A DNA stretch of 6,232 bases. It comes from Caldisericaceae bacterium. Lineage in GTDB: Bacteria > Calditrichota > Calditrichia > Calditrichales > Calditrichaceae. The position numbers and the translations under genes are program-made. The stretch covers positions 1 through 6,232 of the forward strand of contig JAGHBR010000311.1 of the NCBI GenBank assembly GCA_021160885.1, given 5' to 3'. Positions 1-6,105 of the stretch are shown here, piece after piece. The number at the start of each line of letters is the position of its first letter. Position 1 is the first letter of the stretch. Under the pieces are notes generated by a model. The model saw nothing but the letters and a program-made list of their open reading frames with translations, was not told the DNA's origin and did no database searches.

Positions 1-113
1 ATTCAAAATTATTCGTTTTTTATGATTTTTTCAAAGCTTTCAAGTAGATGTTTTTTCCCGCCCTACAAGGAACACCAGCACAAACACTCAAAGATAAAAA
101 CTTTTAATTGCAT

Positions 114-141
114 TTGACATTTTGTGACAATGGACTAAATT
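114..141 (+). promoter_or_regulatory. Candidate promoter upstream of the small ORF/E1 genes
   Basis: A perfect TTGACA (-35-like) lies at 114-119 and is followed after 16 bases by TAAATT (136-141), which matches four of six bases of the -10 consensus. It sits in AT-rich sequence about 90 bases before the first likely start codon (230). This is seen by eye only. The region is AT-rich, so chance matches are likely, and the organism's sigma factor preference is unknown. The rest of 1-229 shows no convincing gene on either strand. Confidence 0.3.
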
Positions 142-229
142 AGATGGAATATTTTGCCGTGATTTTTGTTAATTATTTTGTAGCGGTTAAAGTGAAAAAT
201 CCGCCAATTAAGCATAAAGGAAAGCTAAA

Positions 230-427
230 ATGACTAAAAATCAAGCCATGTGACCTTTATTTCCGGATGTTCCCTGCCCTCGGGGAGATGAAGCTTCTGA
301 AGCCTGCAGGATAAGGCTGGAAGAAGGCAGTTACGATCCCGTGTCAGACTTTCGGGATTATTTGATGATGAATTGCGCCATCTTGCGTGCAGAGCAACAA
401 AGAGAAAATAAGAATTTATCTTCGTAA
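230..427 (+). pseudogene. Small ORF of unknown family with in-frame TGA at codon 8
   Basis: The frame opens with ATG at 230 after a good ribosome binding site (AAAGGAAAG, 216-224), reads MTKNQAM, meets TGA at 251-253, then stays open to TAA at 425-427. The whole frame would be about 65 residues. The part after TGA looks like real protein: PLFPDVPCPRGDEASEAC, then a DPVSDFRDYLMMNCA segment, with three cysteines (codons 16, 26 and 49) and a charged tail. No ATG, GTG or TTG lies close after the TGA; the next are GTG at 341, TTG at 362 and ATG at 365. The main part therefore cannot be made without passing the TGA. I do not recognise the family. It ends 20 bases before the E1 gene, so the two are probably co-transcribed. 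It could be a point-mutated pseudogene (TGG, CGA or a Cys codon changed to TGA), a selenoprotein, or a 7-residue leader peptide followed by non-coding sequence. Confidence 0.5.
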
Positions 428-433
428 GAAAGC

Positions 434-440
434 AAGGAGA
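434..440 (+). promoter_or_regulatory. Ribosome binding site of the E1 gene
   Basis: AAGGAGA at 434-440 lies seven bases before the ATG at 448. It is the strongest Shine-Dalgarno match near the E1 gene and fixes its start. No comparable site precedes the possible restart codons after the two internal stops (GTG 853 and GTG 1177). Confidence 0.75.
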
Positions 441-447
441 ATATTGA

Positions 448-2484
448 ATGCCTGAACTAAAGGTGAAGCAGAAGGATCTGGAAGGCCTGAACAAAGAAAT
501 ACTTAAATCTATGTATCGTAACATGTTACTGGCCCGTTTTATGGACAATAAGATGCTGATCATGTTGAAACAGGGTAAAAGCTACTTTCACATTGGTTGC
601 TCCGGGCACGAAGCCATTCAAACGGCAGCCGGTTTTAGTCTGCAATCGGGTTATGATTTCGCTTACCCTTATTACCGTGATCTGGCCTTCGTGCTGCAGT
701 ATGGCGTAACTCCCGAAGAAGTTTTTTTAAACTTTTTAGCCAAAGAAGATGATCCCAGCTCAGGCGGTCGACAAATGCCCAATCATTACGGGCACAAAAA
801 ACTACGTATTGTTTCGCAATCCAGTCCCACCGGAACGCAATACCTGTAGGCTGTGGGTACAGCCATGGCGGCCGTAAAACAGGGTAAAGACGAGGTGGTT
901 TACGTTTCTTCCGGAGAAGGCACCACCAGTCAGGGTGATTTTCATGAAGCTATCAACTGGGCGGCCAAGGAAAAATTACCGGTTATTTTTGTCATTCAAA
1001 ACAACAAGTACGCCATATCGGTGCATGTCAGCGAGCAGATGACCCGTCAATCCGTTTATCGCTTTACCGCCGACTACGAAGGATTAACGCCCTACAAAGT
1101 TGACGATACAGATTTCTTTACCTCTTTTCGTGTGATGAAAGAAGCGGTTTAAAAAGCCCGGCAGGACAAGGGGCCAGTGTTGATTGAAGCTGAAACAGTT
1201 CGCTTACTGCCCCATTCTTCTTCGGATTCACAGATTAAATACCGTTCAAAAAAAGAGTTGGAAGAGGACCAAAAGAACGATACGATCCCAAAATTGGAAA
1301 ATACTTTGTTGGAAGCGGGTCTGTTCTCTGCTGAAGAATTACAAACCCTGCGTAATGAAATTAAAAAGGAAGTGGATCAGGCGGCAGAACAGGCTCAGCA
1401 GCATCCTGATCCACGACCTGAATATATTTATGATTATTTGTATGCTCCGGCTGAAGAAACAGCGCACTTAAAATTTGAAGCCAGCAAGCCTTCGGGTGAG
1501 CGCGTCGTCATGGTCGATGCCATTAATCATGCTTTAAAAGAAGACATGGCTCGCAATGACAAAATGTACGTGTTCGGAGAAGATGTGGCCGACAAAAAAG
1601 GTGGTGTGTTTACCGCCACTTCCGGGCTTTCGACCCAGTTTGGCAAAGAACGCTGCTTTAATGCGCCTTTAGCGGAATCCAGCATTATTGGCGTGGCCAT
1701 TGGCATGGCCGTTTACGGTCTAAAACCGGTGGTGGAAATCCAATTTGGCGATTACATCTGGACCGCCATGATGCAAATTCGTAATGAATTAGCTACCATG
1801 CGCTGGCGGGCTTACAACTTTTGGAGTGCGCCGGTGGTGGTGCGCGTGCCGGTTGGCGGGTACATTCACGGCGGGTTGTGCCATTCGCAAAACATCGAGG
1901 GCTTTTTTGCCCATCTGCCGGGAATCAAAATCGCTTACCCTTCTAATGCTGCGGATGCTAAAGGTTTGTTAAAAACGGCCATTCGTTCGGGCGACCCGGT
2001 GCTTTTCTTAGAACACAAGGGTCTGTACCGGCAAAGTTACGCGGCCGCCCCTGAACCGGACGAAGATTACCTGTTGCCTTTTGGAAAGGCGGCCATTAAA
2101 AGGGAAGGCAACGATCTAACCATTGTAACTTGGGGCGCGCTGGTGCACAAATCGTTAGAGGCTGCTCGTTTGCTGGAAAAAGAAGGCCTGCAAATTGAAG
2201 TGATTGACATCCGAACCATTAATCCGCTGGACATGGAAACGATTGTTAATTCAGTTAAAAAGACCAGTAAGGTGCTCATTGTGCACGAAGACACGCGCTT
2301 TCATGGTTTTGGGGCAGAAATTGCAGCGCAAATTGCGGAACAGGCCTTCGAATTTTTGGATGGACCCGTGCGCCGAGTGGCCGGAGCGGACACGCCGGTG
2401 CCTTTTAGCTCTGTGCTGGAAAAAGCAGCCCTACCGCAAACGGAAGACATTGTAAAAGCAGCAAGAGAATTGGAGAGTTATTAG
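448..2484 (+). pseudogene. Fused 2-oxoacid dehydrogenase E1 alpha-beta subunit, two in-frame stops
   Basis: This encodes the thiamine diphosphate-dependent E1 of a branched-chain 2-oxoacid (2-oxoisovalerate-type) dehydrogenase, with the alpha and beta chains fused in one frame of 678 residues. The alpha part (about 1-320) shows PYYRD (74-78), GGRQMPNH (106-113), QSSPTGTQYL (124-133) and the ThDP/Mg motif GEG (156-158) to NN (185-186). A charged linker follows. The beta part (from about 350) shows GEDVA, NAPLAESSIIG, GGYIHGGLCHSQNIEG with the expected catalytic-region His near 479, and a C-terminal transketolase-type domain from about 554. The frame is broken by TAG at 847-849 (codon 134; family members usually have Gln in QFLQAVG) and TAA at 1150-1152 (codon 235, in EAV-x-KAR). 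There are no frameshifts and the reading frame is the same throughout. GEG in place of GDG is a conservative variant. The gene is most likely recently inactivated. Readthrough, or separate translation of the beta part, is possible but unsupported by good internal ribosome binding sites. Confidence 0.8.
1177..2484 (+). CDS. Uninterrupted E1 beta portion of the fused dehydrogenase
   Basis: Downstream of the second internal stop the frame stays open for up to 435 codons. It begins with the end of the alpha domain (LLPHSSSDSQIKYRS, typical of alpha-chain C-termini), then a Glu/Gln-rich linker, then a complete E1 beta chain from about GERVVMVDAIN to the TAG at 2482-2484. The beta motifs listed for the full gene are all intact. 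Independent translation would have to start at GTG 1177, which has a G-rich stretch only three bases upstream, or at internal ATGs such as 1510, which has no clear ribosome binding site. A beta chain without alpha is not known to be active as an E1, so this entry records preserved coding potential. It does not claim a functional separate protein, and it belongs to the same gene as the 448-2484 entry. Confidence 0.4.
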   Translation: MLIEAETVRLLPHSSSDSQIKYRSKKELEEDQKNDTIPKLENTLLEAGLFSAEELQTLRNEIKKEVDQAAEQAQQHPDPRPEYIYDYLYAPAEETAHLKFEASKPSGERVVMVDAINHALKEDMARNDKMYVFGEDVADKKGGVFTATSGLSTQFGKERCFNAPLAESSIIGVAIGMAVYGLKPVVEIQFGDYIWTAMMQIRNELATMRWRAYNFWSAPVVVRVPVGGYIHGGLCHSQNIEGFFAHLPGIKIAYPSNAADAKGLLKTAIRSGDPVLFLEHKGLYRQSYAAAPEPDEDYLLPFGKAAIKREGNDLTIVTWGALVHKSLEAARLLEKEGLQIEVIDIRTINPLDMETIVNSVKKTSKVLIVHEDTRFHGFGAEIAAQIAEQAFEFLDGPVRRVAGADTPVPFSSVLEKAALPQTEDIVKAARELESY

Positions 2485-2509
2485 TTTTAGTTGCAGGAAT
2501 TGAAATCAT

Positions 2510-2551
2510 CCCCCCTTAATCCCCCCTTAATAAGGGGGGGACAAAGGGGGG
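2510..2551. repeat. Nested C-run/G-run inverted repeat (intergenic hairpin)
   Basis: Two CCCCCCTT arms (2510-2517 and 2521-2528) are followed by two AAGGGGGG arms (2532-2539 and 2544-2551). The inner pair forms an 8-bp stem with a 3-base loop (AAT). The outer pair forms another 8-bp stem, separated by a small internal loop (AAT against GACA). The 42-base element lies between E1 and E2. From general knowledge, similar C-run/G-run elements recur between genes in various environmental bacteria, so this may be one copy of a dispersed family. No T-run follows it, so a classical terminator role is not supported. RNA processing or partial attenuation between E1 and E2 is possible. Confidence 0.75.
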
Positions 2552-2621
2552 CAAATTACAAGTAACTCTCTCATTGTAAGTGCAGAGTGGTAATGTTAAA
2601 CCAAAAATGGAAAAGAAGAAT

Positions 2622-3875
2622 ATGAAAACAGTTGAAATGGTCATGCCCAAAATGGGAGAATCGATCACCGAAGGCACGATTTTAAAATGGCTAAAAAAAG
2701 AAGGCGACGTGGTTGGTAATGACGAAATTATTTTAGAAATCAGTACCGACAAAGTCGATTCGGAAATTCCAACACCCGTGCCCGGCAAGTTGGTCAAATT
2801 GTTGGCCAAAGAAGGAGACGTGGTCGAAGTGGGCAAACCCATTGCTTTAATTGAGGTGGAGGGAGAAGAAGCGGACAAAATCCCAGCTCAGGACGAACCC
2901 GAGGAAGTTTTAGAAGCCCCTGTTGAAACGCCGTCCGTAAAATCTGAAAAAAGTGAAAAAAAGGCGGTGGCTAAAGGCAGCCGATTTTATTCGCCGGTCG
3001 TTCTAAATATTGCGCGTGAAAATGGTGTGTCCATGGCTGAACTGGAGCAAATCGAGGGCAGCGGCATTAATGGCCGGGTCACTAAAAAGGACATTTTAAA
3101 CTATCTCGAAACGCGCAAGTCGGCAGGTGTGCAAGCTACCGCTTCGACCATGAGTGCAGAAGTCAATGTTTTTACCGGTGGGCCTGTGGAAGTTTTACCC
3201 ATGGACAACATGCGCAAGCGCATTGCCGAGCACATTGTGCATTCTAAACAAACCTCAGCCCACGTTAGCCTGTACACCGAAGTGGACATGTCTTCTGTAG
3301 AAGCCATCATTAAAAAGAACAAAGAAACCTTTAAAAAGCGCGAAGGTTTTAGCTTAACCTACACACCTTTTATTGTAGAGGCAACGGTTAAAGCGCTTAA
3401 AGAGTTTCCTTATTTAAATGCTTCCATTGAAGATGACAAGATTGTTTTGAAAAAATATTACAACATTGGCATTGCTGTGGCCGTTGAAAATGGGCTGATT
3501 GTGCCCAACATTTTCAATGCCGACAGTAAGAACCTGTTAGGGCTGGCCCGGGCCGTGTACGACATTGCTTTTCGAGCACGCCACAAAAAATTAAAACCCG
3601 ATGAAATTCAAAATGGTACGTTTTCGATTTCTAATTTTGGCGTGTTTGGTACGTTAGTGGGCTTTCCGATTATTAACCAGCCGCAGGTGGCCATTTTAGG
3701 TGTGGGAGCGGTTAAAAAACGGGTGGTGGTCATTAACGACGCTATTGCCATTCGGCCCATGATGTACCTCTCGCTAACCATTGACCACCGCTTGATTGAT
3801 GGGGCAATGGGCTCGCAATTTTTAGAACACGTGCGCGAGCATCTGGAAAATTACGATGCGGAAATGACAGTTTAA
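2622..3875 (+). CDS. 2-oxoacid dehydrogenase E2, dihydrolipoyl acyltransferase
   Basis: The E2 core transfers the acyl group from E1, via a lipoyl-lysine arm, to CoA in the cytoplasm. The 417-residue protein has one N-terminal lipoyl domain (about 1-80) with the lipoylated lysine K44 in STDKVDSEIP. An acidic/charged linker follows (about 82-118). The E1/E3-binding domain is at about 121-160 (SPVVLNIARENGVSMAELEQ, then GSGINGRVTKKDIL). The catalytic domain runs from about 187 to the end, with SNFGVFG (337-343) and the active-site motif DHRLIDG (388-394, His389 and Asp393). Length and order are normal for a one-lipoyl E2. ATG 2622 was chosen because it directly begins the lipoyl domain (MKTVEMVMPKMGES) and follows a purine-rich GGAAAAGAAG. 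An in-frame ATG at 2607 and GTG at 2580 have weaker signals. Substrate (branched-chain or pyruvate) cannot be read from E2 alone; the partner E1 suggests branched-chain oxoacids. Unlike E1, it has no internal stop. Confidence 0.93.
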   Translation: MKTVEMVMPKMGESITEGTILKWLKKEGDVVGNDEIILEISTDKVDSEIPTPVPGKLVKLLAKEGDVVEVGKPIALIEVEGEEADKIPAQDEPEEVLEAPVETPSVKSEKSEKKAVAKGSRFYSPVVLNIARENGVSMAELEQIEGSGINGRVTKKDILNYLETRKSAGVQATASTMSAEVNVFTGGPVEVLPMDNMRKRIAEHIVHSKQTSAHVSLYTEVDMSSVEAIIKKNKETFKKREGFSLTYTPFIVEATVKALKEFPYLNASIEDDKIVLKKYYNIGIAVAVENGLIVPNIFNADSKNLLGLARAVYDIAFRARHKKLKPDEIQNGTFSISNFGVFGTLVGFPIINQPQVAILGVGAVKKRVVVINDAIAIRPMMYLSLTIDHRLIDGAMGSQFLEHVREHLENYDAEMTV

Positions 3876-3890
3876 AAGAAATGACGTTTC

Positions 3891-4253
3891 ATGAGTTTTC
3901 CAGAAAAACATGTGTTTGTGTGTGAAAATAAACGGGAAGCTGATGCGCCAATCCCCTCGTGTGCCAATGCGGGCGGCAGCGAAATTCGTCAGGCCTTAAA
4001 GCAAAAGGTGCAGGAATTGGGACTTAAGAAACAGGTGCGCATTAATCGTGCCGGGTGCTTAGGTAAATGTGGCTTTGGGCCAACGCTGGTTATTTACCCA
4101 CAGGGCATTTGGTACGGTGGCTTTACCGAAGCGGACATTGATGAAATTGTGCAAAAATCGATTGTGGGAAATGAAGTTATTGAACGGTTTGATCTGAAAA
4201 AGAATCAACAACAATCTGCCCAACCAACACAAATGCGCTCGGTTGGTTATTAG
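3891..4253 (+). CDS. Thioredoxin-like [2Fe-2S] ferredoxin
   Basis: This is a small cytoplasmic electron carrier of the thioredoxin-fold [2Fe-2S] (Shethna-type) ferredoxin family, also seen as the NuoE-like C-terminal fold. The 120-residue protein begins with a beta-strand (KHVFVCEN) and shows the four expected cluster cysteines at 11, 24, 56 and 60 in the C-x12-C-x31-C-x3-C pattern, with AGCLGKCGFGPTLVIYP around the last two. The WYGGFTEADIDEIVQ segment is typical of the family. The last 20 residues are a Gln/Lys-rich tail outside the fold. ATG 3891 is 15 bases after the E2 stop, with only a weak purine-rich site (AAAAGAAA), so translation is probably coupled to E2. It has no visible signal peptide or membrane segment. 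A role linked to the oxoacid dehydrogenase is an inference from position only. Confidence 0.9.
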   Translation: MSFPEKHVFVCENKREADAPIPSCANAGGSEIRQALKQKVQELGLKKQVRINRAGCLGKCGFGPTLVIYPQGIWYGGFTEADIDEIVQKSIVGNEVIERFDLKKNQQQSAQPTQMRSVGY

Positions 4254-4260
4254 GTACGAA

Positions 4261-4656
4261 ATGGAAACGCATCGTTTTGCCAAATATTTTACTCTGCAAG
4301 AAGCGCAGGCCTGGCTTCCGTGTTTAAAAAAGGACATGGCTGAAATCCAGGCGATTTTTAAAGAAATGGAAGCGATTGGCTTTGACGTTTACAATGGTCG
4401 CTACAAACCTGGCTTTCATCCCGACACACTGGAGGCCTACCCGCACCGTTACCGGCGATTTTTGAATCTGGTAAATCAAATTCTGGACGCCGGCATTCAA
4501 ATTAAAAGCATTGAAAACGGCTTGGTGGATTTTCCCGCTGTGCGTGCCAATGGGCAAGAGGTGTTTTTGTGCTGGCAACTTGGAGAAACGGACATCCTCT
4601 TTTGGCATGAAATTCAAGCGAGCTTTGCTGGCCGCCAGCCGATTGAAACCTTTTAA
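4261..4656 (+). CDS. DUF2203 family protein
   Basis: This 131-residue cytoplasmic protein of unknown function is recognised as DUF2203. It opens with KYFTLQEAQAWLPCLKKDM, the usual family start (a T-x-x-E-A-x-x-x-LP helix). It ends with the strongly conserved block GLVDFPAVRANGQEVFLCW, then LGETDILFWHE and FAGRQPI. There are no membrane segments or signal peptide. ATG 4261 begins the conserved region and lies seven bases after the ferredoxin stop. A TTG six codons upstream (4243) would overlap the ferredoxin gene and is less likely. The close spacing puts it in the same transcript as E2 and the ferredoxin. No catalytic role is established for the family as far as I know, and I assign none. 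Confidence 0.85.
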   Translation: METHRFAKYFTLQEAQAWLPCLKKDMAEIQAIFKEMEAIGFDVYNGRYKPGFHPDTLEAYPHRYRRFLNLVNQILDAGIQIKSIENGLVDFPAVRANGQEVFLCWQLGETDILFWHEIQASFAGRQPIETF

Positions 4657-4724
4657 GGCCTCTTTCGTTTTTACTTTAGCCCCAAAAATCCGTAACTTCT
4701 GACGGTTTAAATCAGGTAACAAAA

Positions 4725-5780
4725 ATGGTAATTGAATTCAGAAAATACAAGATTGAGCGCGGGCTTTTTCTGGCCCCAATGGAAAGCGTAACGGATTATC
4801 CTTTTCGCATGGTGTGCAAAGAATTAGGCGCGGATGTGGTGTACTCGGAATTCATCAGTTCCGAAGCGCTGGTAAGAGATGCTGAGAAGGCCTTTCGAAA
4901 GATGACCATTCGTCCCGAAGAACATCCCATCGGCATTCAGATTTACGGCAACCGCGTGGAGGCCGTGGTCGAAGCGGCTCAACTGGCTGAGGAAAAGGGG
5001 CCGGATTTCATTGACATTAATTTTGGTTGCCCGGTAAAAAAGATTGCCTTAAAAGGTGCCGGCGCTGGTTTGCTACGTGATGTGCCGTTGATGATTAAAA
5101 TTTGCAAAGCGGTGGCCCGCGCTGTTTCGGTGCCGGTTACGGCTAAAACGCGTTTGGGCTGGGATGCCAATTCCATTCAAATTGTAGAAATTGCCAAACA
5201 GATGGAAGATGTGGGCATTGAGGCCCTTGCTTTACACGCACGCACACGGGCACAGGGCTACAAAGGTCAGGCCGACTGGGAATGGATTCGCAAGGTTAAA
5301 GAGGCGGTGTCCATTCCGGTGATTGGCAATGGCGATGTAACCACAGCGCAACTGGCTAAAAAGATGTTCGACGAAACCGGCTGTGACGCGGTGATGATTG
5401 GCCGTGGGGCCATTAACAATCCCTGGCTTTTCCGCGACACAAAAGCTTACATTGAAACCGGTGAAGTTCCCCCGCCGCCCACATTGGCTGAGCGTGTGGA
5501 TGTGTTGATTCGCCATTACCGATTGAGTGTGGAGTACAAAGGCGAGCGACGCGGGGTGATTGAGATGCGCAAACACTTAAGCGGCTATTTGAAAGGCTTG
5601 CCGCACATTGCCAAATTCCGCAACGAGTTAATGCAGTTTGACCGCCTTGAGCCGATTATTGAGAAGTTGGAAATTTTGAAAAAATCGGAACGTTTTAAAG
5701 ACGCGCTTGGAGAAACGTTTTATGGTAATGCGTCAACCCAAGCTGCGGAAATAACCTGTGAGACAAATTTTGATGATTAA
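4725..5780 (+). CDS. dusB: tRNA-dihydrouridine synthase, DusB type
   Basis: This FMN-dependent enzyme reduces specific uridines in tRNA to dihydrouridine, using NADPH, in the cytoplasm. The 351-residue protein has the TIM-barrel start GLFLAPMESVTDYPFR and the active-site segment DINFGCPVKK with catalytic Cys102. It also has the flavin/substrate residues K141 (TAKTRLGWD) and H171 (LHARTR), and the phosphate-binding motifs IGNGDV (200-205) and IGRGAINNPWLF (225-236). A helical C-terminal tRNA-binding domain follows (about 250-330, with MRKHLSGYLKGLPH). Length and motifs match the DusB group, helped by the FGCPVKK signature. ATG 4725 follows CAGGTAA at a normal distance. It is 68 bases after the DUF2203 stop; that gap holds no recognisable promoter or terminator, so it may still be in the same transcript. 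The last 20 or so residues are unconserved tail. Confidence 0.93.
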   Translation: MVIEFRKYKIERGLFLAPMESVTDYPFRMVCKELGADVVYSEFISSEALVRDAEKAFRKMTIRPEEHPIGIQIYGNRVEAVVEAAQLAEEKGPDFIDINFGCPVKKIALKGAGAGLLRDVPLMIKICKAVARAVSVPVTAKTRLGWDANSIQIVEIAKQMEDVGIEALALHARTRAQGYKGQADWEWIRKVKEAVSIPVIGNGDVTTAQLAKKMFDETGCDAVMIGRGAINNPWLFRDTKAYIETGEVPPPPTLAERVDVLIRHYRLSVEYKGERRGVIEMRKHLSGYLKGLPHIAKFRNELMQFDRLEPIIEKLEILKKSERFKDALGETFYGNASTQAAEITCETNFDD

Positions 5781-5801
5781 GCAGAAAGGAAAAAGAAGTT
5801 A

Positions 5802-6041
5802 ATGCGTTTTGAAAAATGTCCAGTTTGCGGTGGTGAATTAATTGAAAAGAATGTAGAGAAAATTTTACGAGGCGGTCAGCATACTGCGATTCTGCAAGTT
5901 AAGGCCGAAGTTTGTTTACATTGTGGCGAACGACTGTATTCTAAAGAAACGGTAAAATATTTCGAACAAATTAGAGAGAAGTTAGCCAATCAAGATGTTT
6001 CCGAATTTCAGCCTGTTGGACAATCATTTAGAGTAGGTTGA
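5802..6041 (+). CDS. YgiT-type zinc-finger protein (MqsA N-domain-like)
   Basis: The 79-residue protein has two CxxC pairs, KCPVCGGE (Cys6 and Cys9) and VCLHCGERLYS (Cys38 and Cys41). They are separated by a strand-rich stretch (ILRGGQHTAILQVKAEV), the pattern of the YgiT/MqsA zinc-binding domain. The CGERLYSKETVKYFEQI segment after the second pair is typical. It lacks the C-terminal helix-turn-helix DNA-binding domain of full MqsA (about 130 residues), as do many short stand-alone members. Those short members are often antitoxins encoded next to a small toxin such as an MqsR-like or DUF4258 protein. No such toxin is seen here: dusB ends 21 bases upstream and only AT-rich sequence follows. 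It may be an orphan. The start has AAAGGA at 5785-5790, eleven bases before ATG 5802. Confidence 0.85.
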   Translation: MRFEKCPVCGGELIEKNVEKILRGGQHTAILQVKAEVCLHCGERLYSKETVKYFEQIREKLANQDVSEFQPVGQSFRVG

Positions 6042-6105
6042 AAAATTTGTTTAATGTTGAAAAAAAAATTAAATTAGTAAATTGTAAAGGTTAGAAGAAG
6101 TAAAT

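Noticed and set aside
1..60. Short minus-strand frame reading LLESFEKIIKNE near the left edge, as a possible gene end
   Set aside because: Only about 17 codons are open before an upstream in-frame stop, so there is too little to support a gene.
254..290. SECIS element for selenocysteine insertion at the TGA
   Set aside because: The hairpin is only 5 bp, including a G-T pair, it is 16 bases from the TGA, and its loop lacks the expected GU feature. It is kept only as a possibility in the findings.
234..563. 109-codon open frame on the minus strand across the small ORF and the E1 start
   Set aside because: It is antisense to two better-supported frames, has no family-like motif and no clear ribosome binding site.
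2510..2551. Rho-independent terminator after E1
   Set aside because: The stem is strong but is followed by CAAATTACA, with no T-run on either side in the right place.
2516..2878. 120-codon minus-strand frame ending in a PPFVPPLLRG-like tail
   Set aside because: It is antisense to the E2 lipoyl domain, and its tail is simply a translation of the G/C-run hairpin.
6057..6083. Promoter for the tRNA-like sequence (TTGAAA then TAAATT)
   Set aside because: The spacer is only 15 bases and the region is nearly all A and T, so chance matches are expected.
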